NCBI GenBank assembly: GCA_003427395.1 | Contig: BFEA01000175.1 | Coordinates: 1,036,431 to 1,059,134 of the forward strand | Reading direction: 5' to 3' | Length of the DNA: 22,704 nucleotides | From: Chara braunii | Lineage: Eukaryota > Streptophyta > Charophyceae > Charales > Characeae | In this document: piece after piece, positions 1 to 9,800 of the stretch | Layout of the letters: every line of letters starts with the position of its first letter | Position numbering within the stretch: the stretch's first letter is position 1 | Made by a program: the position numbers and the translations under genes | Notes under the pieces: generated by a model | The model's input: only the letters and a program-made list of their open reading frames with translations | Told to the model about the DNA's origin: nothing | Databases searched by the model: none

Positions 1-225
1 TGAATTTCAAAAAAAAAAAAAAAAAAACTTGATTGATTGGTTGATTAATTGATAGATTGATTGGTTGATTGGTGGGGGCGGGATCACCCTCCCTCTCCCC
101 CCCCCCCCCCTCCCCACACACACACACACACACACTTGCACACTTTTTTTTTGTCGATTGATTGATTGATTAACTAATGGGAGGGGGATCGTCGCCCCCC
201 CCACCCCCCCTGCACAAGCACGCAC
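1..225. repeat. Low-complexity tandem block (poly-A, TTGA, poly-C, CA)
   Basis: The first 225 bases contain a poly-A run, TTGA/TTGG tetranucleotide repeats, a G-rich stretch, long C runs and a CA tract. The order (TTGA repeats, G-rich GGATC, C run, CA tract, T run) occurs twice, at about 29-148 and 149-225, so this is a degenerate tandem duplication of about 120 bp. Short open frames here encode only low-complexity peptides and are not genes. Confidence 0.7.
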
Positions 226-560
226 ACAACCAAAACAACGGAAAATAAAATATTTTTTTTGTTTTTTTCTTCTTGTTTTGTTCGCAGTTTTTGATATTTA
301 TTTATTTGTTTTACCAAAAAATATGCAATTTGGAAAAACAATATATAGGGTTGTAGGGTTCGGAGAAACCTACAACCCTGTGTATTTTTTATTTTTTTTT
401 ATGTTTTATTTCGTTCAGGAAAAATCCGTAAAAATCGTGGTCGCGACTTCAGGACCGTCGTCTACGACCGCGGTCATAAAAGTGGTCGCCTGGCAAGTTT
501 GACCCCACGGCCGCGGCCGTGGGTGATACATAGCAGCAACATAACAAAAAACAGGTTTTT
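226..560. repeat. Non-coding stretch with GC-rich palindromes (20-bp perfect palindrome at 504-523)
   Basis: The stretch is AT-rich up to about 430 and then GC-rich. Positions 504-523 form a perfect 20-base palindrome centred on CCGCGG, with GACCGCGGTC (468-477) and GGTCGCGAC-like words nearby. A related GC-rich passage, including a 'GGGTGAT.CATAG' continuation, occurs at about 14062-14150. This suggests ends of a dispersed element, but no coding sequence is visible. Confidence 0.5.
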
Positions 561-1254
561 AGGAAAATGCAGTTAGACCTAAGATTAATGTGTCATCGCA
601 ACATACCAAAAAGTTGCAAAAACATGTTTCCAACAAACTAAAGAAGGACAAGGGAACGATCATCAACAACAAAGTAGTTATTCCATAAATTTGGAAGATA
701 CCAATCAGCATAATTGAAAAAATGTACAAGGAACAAAACTCGTTCAGATTTCACAAAACGTAGGAGAGAAAATGAGCGAATTCTAAGATGCCACCATTAA
801 CCTTATGTAAACAAAAGCACATAGTACACATTTCATATAATAGTACTTTAGTTAGTATGCCTTAATACAAAAATTTAAAGTAGACAAGGTTAAGCATAGC
901 GACTTGCAAAGGTGATACCACAATTTGACAATGACGTCAAAGTACTGCCGTAAAATTTTAATGTGAACGCGGCGTGCAACAACCACCATATTATAAGTTT
1001 CATAGGGATTTCGAGATCCCAATTCTTGCGTACTCTCAGGGACAAAAAAGGCAAGTTCGTATCAAATCGGTAATATGGTGCAACCTCAGGAAACCTACAG
1101 CAAATTCAGGCATAGCACAGAGATCGATGTCTCAACAATCAACGAGCCTGCAACCAATTGAAGCACGATGGAGAGATAAATATCCCGACAAGGACGAAAA
1201 ACTATTTTTGGGTAAAATACAGTTAGACCTATGATTTATATGTCACCACAACAT
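561..1254. repeat. Direct repeats flanking about 0.6 kb
   Basis: Positions 561-604 and 1211-1254 are diverged direct repeats (the shared core includes CAGTTAGACCTA) set 650 bp apart. The similarity continues weakly downstream of both copies. The segment between holds an 86-residue open frame (974-1234) with no recognisable domain. The pair may mark a tandem duplication or the ends of an old element; I cannot tell which. Confidence 0.45.
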
Positions 1255-1858
1255 CACTAAAAACATGCTTTCCCCAACTTTCCAGTAAACCATAGTATGT
1301 TCCTATGTTATGAAGAGATTGAAACGTATGCACGTAGAGTAAGTTGATTCAAATCAAGAAAATTGAGACAACGTCAACGAAACAAGGTTAAGACAGTCGC
1401 GACAAAAAGTGACAAGTACAAATCGTAAACGATACAGGAACGCATCGAGAACAGTCCACACAACCAAGAATCATCGTGGCGTTCCGCTGACCCTCTTTCC
1501 CTACCGCTGACGCTGACCTTATTAACGCTTGTGGAAGTTGAAGGTAAGTTGAAGGTTTCGTAAGAGGTATATCCAATTTGCGCTTATTGTAATCATAGGA
1601 ACAAGACCCTTACCTACGCACTCCAACCCGCTCCGAAAAGAAAAAGAAACCCGGTACCAATCCGAATAGTCCCGCGGTGGGTACGGAGGTTAGAACCTAC
1701 GAAAACGCACACACCTAAGGGCTCCTAAAAAAATGGCCCTAAAAGATGAATATTCCTATACCACTTGCGACTTAGATGATCACAAGTAGGAAACATACAT
1801 CGAACTGAGGGACTGATAACTCTGTTTGATCTGCCAATACAGGTCTACATGCACTAAC
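1255..1858. other. No recognisable gene
   Basis: About 600 bases with stops in all frames and no motif I recognise. Given the integrase motifs just downstream, part of it could be earlier pol sequence of the same decayed retrotransposon, but I could not find RNase H or zinc-binding integrase motifs. Confidence 0.4.
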
Positions 1859-2340
1859 ATTGAGTGGCTAATACCCTATCCAATCTGTCAAGTCGGGTCT
1901 ACAAATCAATTTAAAGTACTACCCGCAAACAAATGGTAAAACCCTGTCCGGCAGGCCTAAAAAACAGCTACTTAGTCTACTCAAGAAACTCCATAGTCAA
2001 CTTCCAAATATTATCTTTACGGAAAACAAACTTACGCGGGACTGCCGAAAAAATCAATCGGAAAGTCTTCGATCCTTAGTTCGCGTTTCAAGGATAAAAC
2101 CCTTCCGGGGATTTCACTTCGAATAGATATGTTACAATTAATCCGATACTGATAGCCGCTAATTGTAGCACTCTTCTATTGGGGTTTGCCCCAGGAATGA
2201 GAGGACTGCCTATTCTGGATTTCCAAGTCCCCCGAAGACCATATGCTCTTCTCATTGCGCGACATTTGCACGCACCCTTGATAAGGGTGGAAACTCACAC
2301 ACCTTACCATATGCTCTACGGAGGGGCTGCAATCGTTTGT
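1859..2340 (+). pseudogene. Ty3/gypsy-like integrase remnant (decayed)
   Basis: Frame-broken coding sequence resembling the integrase C-terminal half of a Ty3/gypsy retrotransposon. A frame starting about 1859 gives IEW. Another frame (from 1872) gives SGLQINLKYYPQTNGKT at about 1893-1943, which matches the family's 'YHPQTDGQTER' catalytic-glutamate region; the expected Glu has been lost. A third frame (from 2179) gives ALLIAR, then HTPYHMLYG at 2299-2325, matching the conserved 'ALWADR ... TGxTPYxLxYG' block that follows in this family. At least two frameshifts and several stops (for example 1869-1871 and 2077-2079) separate the blocks, so it cannot encode a working protein. No LTRs were identified. 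The individual motifs are short, so the family call is moderate; a profile search would settle it. Confidence 0.45.
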
Positions 2341-2973
2341 CACCGTCGAATCCAATCTCGCCAATGCATTTGAAAGCTGCAATTTTGGGGATTTTTCATG
2401 CTCGGAAGAATTCTTCAAAATTTTTGAAAATTTGAAAATCCGTACATTAGGTCGTGATCTTTCAATGGAAAATATCAAAAAAATAAAATAAAATCATTTT
2501 GATCGTGAAATAATCGCCACCTCGATTCGACGTATTTTTTAATGCAAATTTTGTTTTTTCCATTCATCCAGTTTCCCACTCTATGCTACCAGTACCCCTC
2601 GTGAAATGGCACTATTAGTCCCCCAAGGTTTTTCATGTTGGGGGGCACAGATTCTTCGGGTAGCACCCAGAGAAGTGTTGAAGAGCCCAATCCAAAGATT
2701 GCCCAGACAAGGAGACAATCACAAGCACAACATTATCAACTAGTCGCACTCCAAAAACTTGTCGACCTCATTTCCCCAAGCTACGCAAAATAATCACTTT
2801 GAAAATGCACACAAGATTCAAGCTAAGGGTGGGCTAATGCTTTTTCCCATAGAAATTCCAACACCTTAACGAGTCAAAACGCCAGTGTCATACGTATAAG
2901 TACGTTGAAGCTCGATGCATACAAATTTGAAAATCCCTTCGAATTCAAGCAATCTCTTATGATCGATACTTGT
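2341..2973. other. No recognisable gene
   Basis: About 630 bases of AT-rich sequence with no long open frame or repeat that I can identify. It may contain further decayed retroelement sequence. Confidence 0.4.
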
Positions 2974-3050
2974 GGTCAGCCCAAAGGACCAGAGTCACCC
3001 TATTTTCTCGAGCGACCTGGTTGTGCAAGGATCAAGGAAGGTACAAGTCA
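2974..3050 (+). repeat. Isolated head of the 'GTCACCCTATTTTC' short element family
   Basis: This segment shares GAGTCACCCTATTTTCTCGAG and a following TGCAAGGA...GAAGGT block with the heads at 11122-11189, 11537-11608 and 11828-11870. The AT-rich body seen in those copies is absent here. It is a truncated or diverged dispersed copy of the same non-autonomous element. Confidence 0.6.
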
Positions 3051-3166
3051 ATAGAAGTTACATTAGTTTAAGCGTCATCCCAGGATTCTTGTTTTGGTAC
3101 CAGGGGAAAAAAAAACAAAAAAAAAACGGGGAGAAAAGAAAAACAAACGTTAAACCCCATCTCCCC

Positions 3167-3167
3167 N
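3167..3167. other. Ambiguous base within a C run
   Basis: A single n sits inside a long C homopolymer. It is probably a sequencing or assembly uncertainty, so the run length is not reliable. Confidence 0.9.
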
Positions 3168-3320
3168 CCCCCCCCCCCCAAGATTATAATAAGGATTTCA
3201 TACTTGTGTCGAGGCAAATGCTGCTTACGTTAAAAATTAAAATATTGCACAACATGTATTTGTTTTATATTTTTTCGAAGGTATTTCCACCCCCCCCCTC
3301 TCTCTTTCCACCTGTGCAAT

Positions 3321-3650
3321 GCGATTTCGTAATCAGATCGATTACATAATCGCTCCGCTTATTAAAGAGCATCACGCAGACAAAAAAAATGTCTGCTCGA
3401 TGCAATTTCGTAAACGGATTGATTACGTAATCAAAACAATTATATAATTGGATAAATTACGTAATCAATTCCATTACGAAATTGCATCTCGTGAACTATC
3501 TTTTCCACCTACTTTACGTTATTTCGTAGTTGCATTATTTACATAATCGATCCGATTATGAAATCATGTCGCCCAAGCAATTTTATCGTGTTCGATATGC
3601 AATTTTTTAATTAGATCGATTATGTAATCGATCCGATTATGAAATCGCGT
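3321..3650. repeat. Cluster of about 30-bp imperfect palindromes
   Basis: Repeated palindromic words built from GATTACGTAATC / GATTATGAAATC fill this stretch. Unit 3321-3352 is an imperfect palindrome with GCGATT/AATCGC ends. Segment 3369-3403 folds as a bulged hairpin (GCATC..GCAGAC / GTCTGC..GATGC). Arms 3401-3432 and 3455-3486 form an inverted repeat of about 32 bp with few mismatches. Positions 3542-3549 and 3553-3560 are perfect 8-bp arms, and 3616-3647 repeats the same CGATCCGATTATGAAATC core. No coding sequence is present. Confidence 0.7.
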
Positions 3651-3660
3651 AGTGTAAGCG

Positions 3661-4103
3661 ATATGTTTTTTGCATGTGTGACGCGATTTGTTGCTTTCAA
3701 TTGCGAGAAGGTCATTATAAAAGTTTTGGAAAACTACTTAAAGTTTGAAAAAAAACGTTTGCAAAATATCGGGTTTGGAGGAATCTAATATTCTCGCAAG
3801 CAAAAATAAACTCATATTTTGTCAAACAAGATTGAATATGAGCACCTTGAGTCAAACATTGATTGTAGCGACATATTTGCTCGCCGTCCATAACCAGTAT
3901 GGCATAATAGGAGAAAATAATTGAAACAACATTAAGGAAATGTAATTCACATTCTAGTATTTCTCAAGCAGAAGGAAAACAACAAAGCACTACATTTGAA
4001 AAATTTTACTTATGTCCGCATACATGATCAGTCACCTCTTAAGACTCTTAACAATAGGTATGTTGAACTAGGATTTGCCTGGGTGGCAGGTGATGTCCTG
4101 CAT

Positions 4104-4105
<2 letters not shown>
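3661..4105. other. No recognisable gene
   Basis: AT-rich sequence with frequent stops. Nothing recognisable was seen. Confidence 0.4.

Positions 4106-4172
<67 letters not shown>
4106..4172. repeat. (GA)n microsatellite
   Basis: About 67 bases of uninterrupted AG/GA dinucleotide repeat. The open frames crossing it encode only Arg-Glu or Leu-Ser dipeptide repeats and are artefacts. It resembles the CT/GA tract beside the kinase gene, but no gene is evident next to this one. Confidence 0.95.
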
Positions 4173-4174
<2 letters not shown>

Positions 4175-5690
4175 CAGAGTGAGATGGTGGAAGATAGCAG
4201 GTGGAACAGGGTTGTCAAGCATGGAGGCAAAAACACATAGAATACATACTGCACTCACACTACACACAAGATACTCAAAGTTCCCAATGTGAGAAATAAA
4301 AAATCAATGAAAATGTATGACAGTTGCAAGATTCACCTCGCGTTAAAGTCTTAAACCACCACTCCATCGGCCCCTACACTGTTTATTTTCTTTGTCTACA
4401 AGTACCAAAACAAAATCTATAGCGTCCAAGCCTGGTAGAAGTTCAGTGGGAAAGGGTACAACAATTATTTTTTCTGACGTTGGTATGTAGGTTATAGGCT
4501 CAAGGAGATGCAACTTTTGGTTTGCCAAAATAGGTATAGATGGAGTGGTGCCTAATGGATGGAGTGGATTAGATTGGACCAGTACCGACACTAGTAGCAG
4601 ACTTAATAAATATATAGCATGTAAGATAAGGTGCGCAACCTGGTCCCAAACGCTAAACATACAAGTAACCAAAATGGGTATGGACTGTACATGGGCTTAA
4701 AGTATCGTTGCATATGTGGTCCTCAAAGGAATGTTTTGTTATGTACAATTTTTCACCTTGGAGAGGGATCATTTCGTTGAACAACTATAAGTGTTTGGCA
4801 AAAAATGCATGCAAGTGCATTTTTGCAACATGTATAGAAATCATGGTTGCAAACAAAATAATGTTTACTAAGTTTTGTTTTATAATGTATTGTAATGATC
4901 TTGAACCTTTCTCTATGGTTTGTAATTCAATTTATTTAATCAACGCACCATAAGTGGTTAATGGGGACCCTCACTTTCAGTTCATGAGTAACGGGTCCAA
5001 AATTAAAATGAGGGTTTCGGGGTCAATTTTTTTTTTTTTTCCTTAAGTTTGTTGTGTGTCAAATTTGGTATCATTTTTGCCACTGGAATTTCGTCTGATG
5101 AGATTTTTAAAATTTCTCAATAATTCTAAAATTGAAATGCTAGCGAAATTTCATGAAAGTGTATTTTTGCCTTGCTATTTTATAAGGTTTTCCTTTTTTT
5201 TTTAAAAGTAAGTATGATCTTCACTCTATGACTTTGTGGCAAGTTTGATCAAAACTACTCCAGGACCTGGGTTTTGTTATAAATGATACGAGAAGTTGCT
5301 TGGAAATTGAGGTGTCTATTAACCGCCTTTGTAAATCAAACATTAGTTTTTTTTTTTTTTTGTATAAGAAAACACTATTAAAAACTAATCATGAAACTTA
5401 TAAAGGTAGTACCGTAGTAGTCACAAGGTATAGATTGGCTTCACCTTAAACTTGTAAAAATACTCAATGAGAAATAATGAATTTTTATCAAACGCTAATT
5501 TCATGAATAAGAATCTGATATTCTATAATATAAATCTAAAAATTATTTTTCTTATGAGTCACATGTGGACATCCTGTTTTATAATGCTATCCTTGTTTAT
5601 TTGGAAAGAAGACCCAACATATCTAAAATTGTGAGGGTATGAGAAGTGCATATACATCGAACCCCTACATTGATCATAAAATTGTTATCA
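4173..5690. other. No recognisable gene; AT-rich with T runs
   Basis: About 1.5 kb of AT-rich sequence with T homopolymers near 5027-5040 and 5347-5360. The longest open frames (about 109 residues on the minus strand at 4343-4672 and 81 residues at 4708-4953) have no recognisable domain, signal or neighbouring support. Confidence 0.4.
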
Positions 5691-5872
5691 CATACATAAT
5701 TGTTGCGTAGCACGGCAAACGTGTTCGCTGCCTTTCTCATTCGAGTGAACATGTCCATCCGTTTGTAGGAACAAGTTGAGACACGAACGTGTTTTCAAGG
5801 CCCACGAACGGGGTTTATCTGGGCCGGTACTAGTCGTCGGCGGGGTTTTGGAGGGGTCTTGGGAGCACCTTT

Positions 5873-5930
5873 GGTCCACGTTGAGAGGGGGGAGGCGGGC
5901 GTGGGAACCGGGTCCACATTGAGAGGGTGG
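5873..5930. repeat. Two short direct repeats, GC-rich
   Basis: The phrase GGTCCAC(G/A)TTGAGAGGG occurs at about 5873-5889 and 5910-5926 within a G-rich stretch. It is a small local duplication of about 37-bp period, next to the TG-rich foldback. Confidence 0.55.
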
Positions 5931-5952
5931 CGAGGAAGGGCGGAAAAATGTT

Positions 5953-6191
5953 TGTGTGTGTGTGTGTGTGTGCGTGTCACGTGCATGTGTGTGTGTGAGT
6001 CTGTCTGTAGGTGTGTATATGTCTCTGTGTGCACCAGACAATGTATTGCACAGTCTGCTGCTATCAGAGTGCGCACTCTGACATTGCATTGCATAGTTTG
6101 CTCTTGACTGACAAAGTAGCAGACTGCACAATGCAATGTCTGCGCACACAGACACACAAATACACACATTCACAGACACACACACACACAC
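5953..6191. repeat. Foldback with TG and CA microsatellite arms
   Basis: A (TG)n tract at 5953-5972 is mirrored by (CA)n at 6175-6191. Unique sequence inside continues the inverted repeat: about 6021-6062 is roughly 80% complementary to 6118-6153 (shared core CAGAC..TGT/CATTG..CAGTCTGCT). The loop contains a perfect 16-base palindrome, CAGAGTGCGCACTCTG, at 6066-6081. The open frames on both strands across this region are by-products of the repeats. Confidence 0.7.
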
Positions 6192-6888
6192 GCATCCATC
6201 AATCAAATGCCTCCTGGGAAGATTATCGAGGTTCAACCTCCTGATAAGTCGATGAAAGTACGACAAAACAGTCTATTACAGTCATGCTTTTTTAAGTGTA
6301 TAGCGAATATGACAACACGTACACACATATACACACTCGAGGGCGTTATTTACGACTCCTAGAGCAGGGGGGGGGGGGGGGGTAGGGACACAGGCCTATG
6401 ACTCCCCACCCTTAAAAAAAAAAAAAAAAAAAAAAGTTTGCATTCGTCAGATTATCCGGCTTGAAGACGTTCGGGCAAACGTGAACAACGTGCAACACAA
6501 CATAATTGTACTCTTCAAATATATATTTTTTTGTCATATTTGTATCTTGTACAATTTATATGAAAGTTTACAATGTTATTAATTATTAAAAGGATGTTGG
6601 TCATTTTTTTAATTAAGTCAATCCCCATAACTATTAAAAAATAGTTTTAACTAAAAGGAAACTTCTTTAATAACGTCATTGATAATCATTATTTAATGGA
6701 TATTATTTCTACCGGGAGATTTCAACACAGAAAAATTATGATTAAATTTGCACATTTGAATACTACGAATTCTTATTATGTTCATATTTCCAGCACAATA
6801 CAAAAAATTCGCGTTCAAACTGAAGATACTTTTAAAACTTTTCCTTCATAAGTTAGTTTTCAATGACACTCATATTAGAAAATTGTAA
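6192..6888. other. No recognisable gene; poly-G and poly-A runs
   Basis: AT-rich sequence containing a G run of about 18 (6366-6382) and an A run (6414-6435). Part of 6780-6885 is open in the same frame as the downstream reverse transcriptase and could be its eroded upstream part, but no motif is recognisable there. Confidence 0.4.
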
Positions 6889-8111
6889 AATTGTATAAAA
6901 GGTTCTAATAGTTTGATCAACAACAACGCAAAAGGAATGCAGGATGTGTTTTGGGATAACGGCAACTTCTGCTCAGAGTGGAAATCATAAGTTGAAGTTC
7001 TGGTAAAATACGAAAGAGAATATAATGTTACAAACCTGACGAGAATAGGAAGATGGGATGGAGAGGGAAGATGAGGGCGAGATTATATAATTCCTAAGAA
7101 TAAGCACCTATCTAAGTTATGTCCTATCGGCCCGTCCTTCTCAGAACGGACGAGATCGGTTGGTAGTCGTGTGGCACGAGCATTGAACCATCTCCTGTTT
7201 TTGCTACCAAAAAGTATGCATTTTAACCTAAGATCCACGAACCACCTACTGAGAAAAGTTACGGAGGTGAATAACTGGACGAAAAAAAGGGAAAGGGTAA
7301 TCTGCTAGGCGCATCTTTTGACATTAAAGAGATGTTCAACCGGCTGCCACAAAATTCGATTATGGAAGCACTCGACTGGATCATGCGATACTATGACGAA
7401 AAGGAAAAGGAGAGCATAGCAGTAAAGAGAAGAGGAAAAGGTACGTCCCTCTCTATGAAGAAATTCGTACTATGGTTGGATTTGAGCCACGGAACACCTA
7501 CATTATGGCAGCAGATCGGTTGATTCGACACAAGACAGCCATTCCTATGGGTAAAAGCACAAGCCCGCCGCTGGCTTATATCCTATATGCGTATAACAAA
7601 TTCAACTTCCTGACAAGCATGGGAAATGATAAAAAACTGGTCCTGGGGGTACGCCTAATGAATGACGTATCCCTATTTGTTTGGAGTAAGGGAAGAGATG
7701 AGGATCGGAAAGCAAAAAGAATAGTAGAAGATTTTAAGCATGCTTACGATGGGGCACTAACGCTTGAGCGTATGGACGAGGGAAATGGGGAATGAAAAGT
7801 TTTGGGTACAAGGATAAAGATAAAAACAGGGAAGAAAGTAACAATCCAGCTTTTATTTCCGGGAAATCTGGGATGACGGAGAACTTACCCTCCGGTCGAT
7901 TCAAGATTTCGAGTCATATTCGGCCGTCCCACAAAAGAAAGCGGTGATTACGTGTTGTCTCCAAGGGATCTACCAAATGACGTCAGAAACAGAGCTGGTA
8001 GGACTGAGACTGCTTACATTAAAAAGACTCCTAAACTGCAAAGATACCCAGGTAAATATTTTAATGATTTCCTGGGTAAATTCATTAGAAAGCGAGCCCC
8101 GTCATGGATGA
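6889..8111 (+). pseudogene. Penelope-like reverse transcriptase pseudogene
   Basis: Reverse transcriptase coding sequence broken into successive frames. From about 7081, one frame reads DYIIPKNKHLSKLCPIGPSF (fingers block, 'IPK.K.l...RPI'), then VARALNHLLFLLPKSMHFNL. A frameshift in the A run at about 7282-7290 leads to ASFDIKEMFNRLP (7311-7349), which holds the first catalytic Asp of motif A. A second shift near 7450 gives VGFEP, then IPMGKSTSPPLA (7532-7567, motif B) and GVRLMNDVSLFV (7649-7684), the 'YxDD' box with the first Asp replaced by Asn. A third shift near 7850 gives a thumb-like tail ending at TGA 8109-8111. In-frame stops also lie at 6988, 7072 and 7793. It is inactive. No GIY-YIG endonuclease is visible downstream. 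The RT alone could be another non-LTR class, but the hammerhead ribozyme 3' of it supports a Penelope-like element. Confidence 0.8.
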
Positions 8112-8535
8112 TTTGGGGCCAAAAGTACTGTCGATGGTAGAACAGACAAAAGGTAAGGAGACAAACCCAAATCTACGTATTTTTCAAAAAGTACTACGTA
8201 TTTGGGGGCATGGAATTTTGATAAAACAATATGGGTCCGTGCAGTAAATCCGATAAAACGATATGGGTCTGTACAGAAAAAACAAATTACGAAATCGGAA
8301 ATCCGACTATAGTACCACGTATCTGAGGGCCTTGGAATTTTGTGAAACGTTTGGAAAATAGATCTAGGTAAATACGAGATTTCTGCGGTAACTCAAAAAC
8401 ATTTTTAGGGAACGGAAACGCATGGAGAGGCGGTAGTTGTGCTGTTGTGCTCGTGTTCCCATACGGTGAAGGGAATGAGATTTAAGTATTTAGTAGTTAC
8501 CGTAGTTACTTTTTGCATCTTGGAGTCGCGCTTTG
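8112..8535 (+). repeat. Putative 3' untranslated part of the retroelement, with 32-bp tandem repeat
   Basis: Non-coding sequence between the reverse transcriptase remnant and the ribozyme. Positions 8219-8250 and 8251-8282 are adjacent imperfect copies of a 32-bp unit starting GATAAAAC(A/G)ATATGGGT. The phrase TAC.ACGTAT.TG.GGGC..TGGAATTTTG also occurs twice (about 8193-8220 and 8314-8341). Assignment to the element rests on position only. Confidence 0.5.
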
Positions 8536-8583
8536 CCCTCCTGATGAGGCTGGAACCTGGCTGTAGCCGAAACCAGTAGAGGG
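8536..8583 (+). ncRNA. Minimal type I hammerhead ribozyme (short stem III)
   Basis: All invariant core bases are present in order. Stem I 5' strand CCCUC (8536-8540) pairs perfectly with GAGGG (8579-8583). The CUGAUGA box is 8541-8547. Stem II is GGCU/AGCC (8548-8551 with 8565-8568), closing a 13-nt loop. GAA is 8569-8571. Stem III is only A8572-U8577 and possibly C8573-G8576. The cleavage triplet is GUA (8576-8578), so self-cleavage is predicted between A8578 and G8579. Beyond stem I an asymmetric internal loop precedes a CGC/GCG extension (8527-8529 with 8593-8595), the place where natural ribozymes make loop-loop contacts. Hammerheads with a one- or two-pair stem III are known in Penelope-like retroelements, where they can act as dimers. 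This copy lies about 0.4 kb 3' of a Penelope-like reverse transcriptase remnant on the same strand. Confidence 0.85.
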
Positions 8584-9282
8584 ATGCCAGTAGCGGATGA
8601 GGTTCACCATAGCTCTACTAGATAGCTTTTGCTACTTAGTTTTGCCAAGGTCTGCCATCGTCTGAAATCTCTTCGTGCTTACCTTCCTATCTTTGAAGAG
8701 TTCTTTTGGTGCTCATCTCTTATAATTTGAAGAGAAAATATTTTGAACGATTCCAAGATACACATTTTTTTGCATCTTGCTCTCATCGCAACTTGCTTAT
8801 GTAATGTGTATCGCTGAGATCAGCAACTACGCTGATGTCGGTCATCTCGCTATCCATTCCAATCCAAACAACGCAGAGGTAACTAGTTAATAAGGTTCCA
8901 AGCAAATATGAAAAATTAAGAAGGATCTTAATATTTGGTGAGAAACGATGTTTAAAATATGGGTATATTATTGTTACATTTTTAGGACTTCCACAGAAAG
9001 ACTGATTGCAAGTGATGACCGTGTGGTTTTCCAAGTTTATAGAGGGATATTAGATGAGGTAGATACAACTAAAAGAGATTATATAGCAAGTTGACAGATA
9101 AATTTTATAAGAGGTAGATACGTCTATAAGCAAAGTATGTCATTATTAACCGTGACCTGGACGCTAAAAAATTGTATATATATTGTCTTGGATCACCAAG
9201 TTTTTTTACTCTTATGAGAAAAAAAAAAAAAAGTATTTGTGTTCTTGGTGTATCTATTATGTTGGCATAATAAATTGAAAAG
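8584..9282. other. No recognisable gene
   Basis: AT-rich sequence. The first part may belong to the retroelement's terminal region, since stem I of the ribozyme extends into it. An 83-residue minus-strand open frame (8783-9034) has no recognisable features. Confidence 0.4.
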
Positions 9283-9323
9283 AATGTGAAGTTATATATA
9301 TATATATATATATATTTCACATT
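9283..9323. repeat. (TA)n tract inside a perfect hairpin
   Basis: A TA dinucleotide run (about 9293-9315) is bracketed by AATGTGAA (9283-9290) and its exact complement TTCACATT (9316-9323). It is a likely cruciform-forming site. Confidence 0.75.
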
Positions 9324-9800
9324 AATAAATAATAAAAAATAGTTTCTTGCAGCTTGCATCAATGAAAGGTGAGGGGGGGTTGAATTTAAATTATTGATCA
9401 CCAACTATTTCATCCCTTTTATCAATCATTGCTCATGTTGCCTCCTTCGTGTTGTGTGTATCATTTTTCATTTCAAAAAATGATGGCAGCGTTTCTAACG
9501 TCGGGAATCCTATAAAAAAAGGGGAAAAAAAAAATCCTTCAATAATCCACGAGATTCTTTTTGTAAAATTAAATAATTTTGAGGGGTGGTTATTCACTAG
9601 AGTTGGTTGTTTCACAAATATCATGATCAAAACTCTTAATAATTTGTTGTTGATTTGACGTACTCCCATTATAAAAAATCATTACCAATTATCAAATACG
9701 TAGTCTAGTTGGGTAAAAGTTATTAAGATCTCTGATGTTCTTTTCTTTTAGGAATCTTATAATTTTGACTTATAAGTATCTTCAAATTTGTTCCGAGCAA
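9324..9800. other. No recognisable gene
   Basis: AT-rich sequence. Two overlapping open frames of about 70-78 residues on opposite strands (9433-9669) contain no recognisable domain. Confidence 0.4.

Noticed and set aside
974-1234. 86-residue open frame that could be a small gene
   Set aside because: No recognisable domain, signal, promoter or conservation evidence; one end overlaps a direct repeat.
1424-1446. AACGATACAG-like word resembling the U6 5' region
   Set aside because: Only about ten bases match and it lies 20 kb from the U6 fragment; chance.
5096-5120. CTGATGAG followed by a possible stem (second hammerhead candidate)
   Set aside because: The required GAAA after stem II is absent and no stem I partner exists.
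5688-6266. 192-residue minus-strand open frame
   Set aside because: It runs through the TG/CA foldback and consists largely of Thr-His and Val-Cys repeats; the repeat structure explains it.
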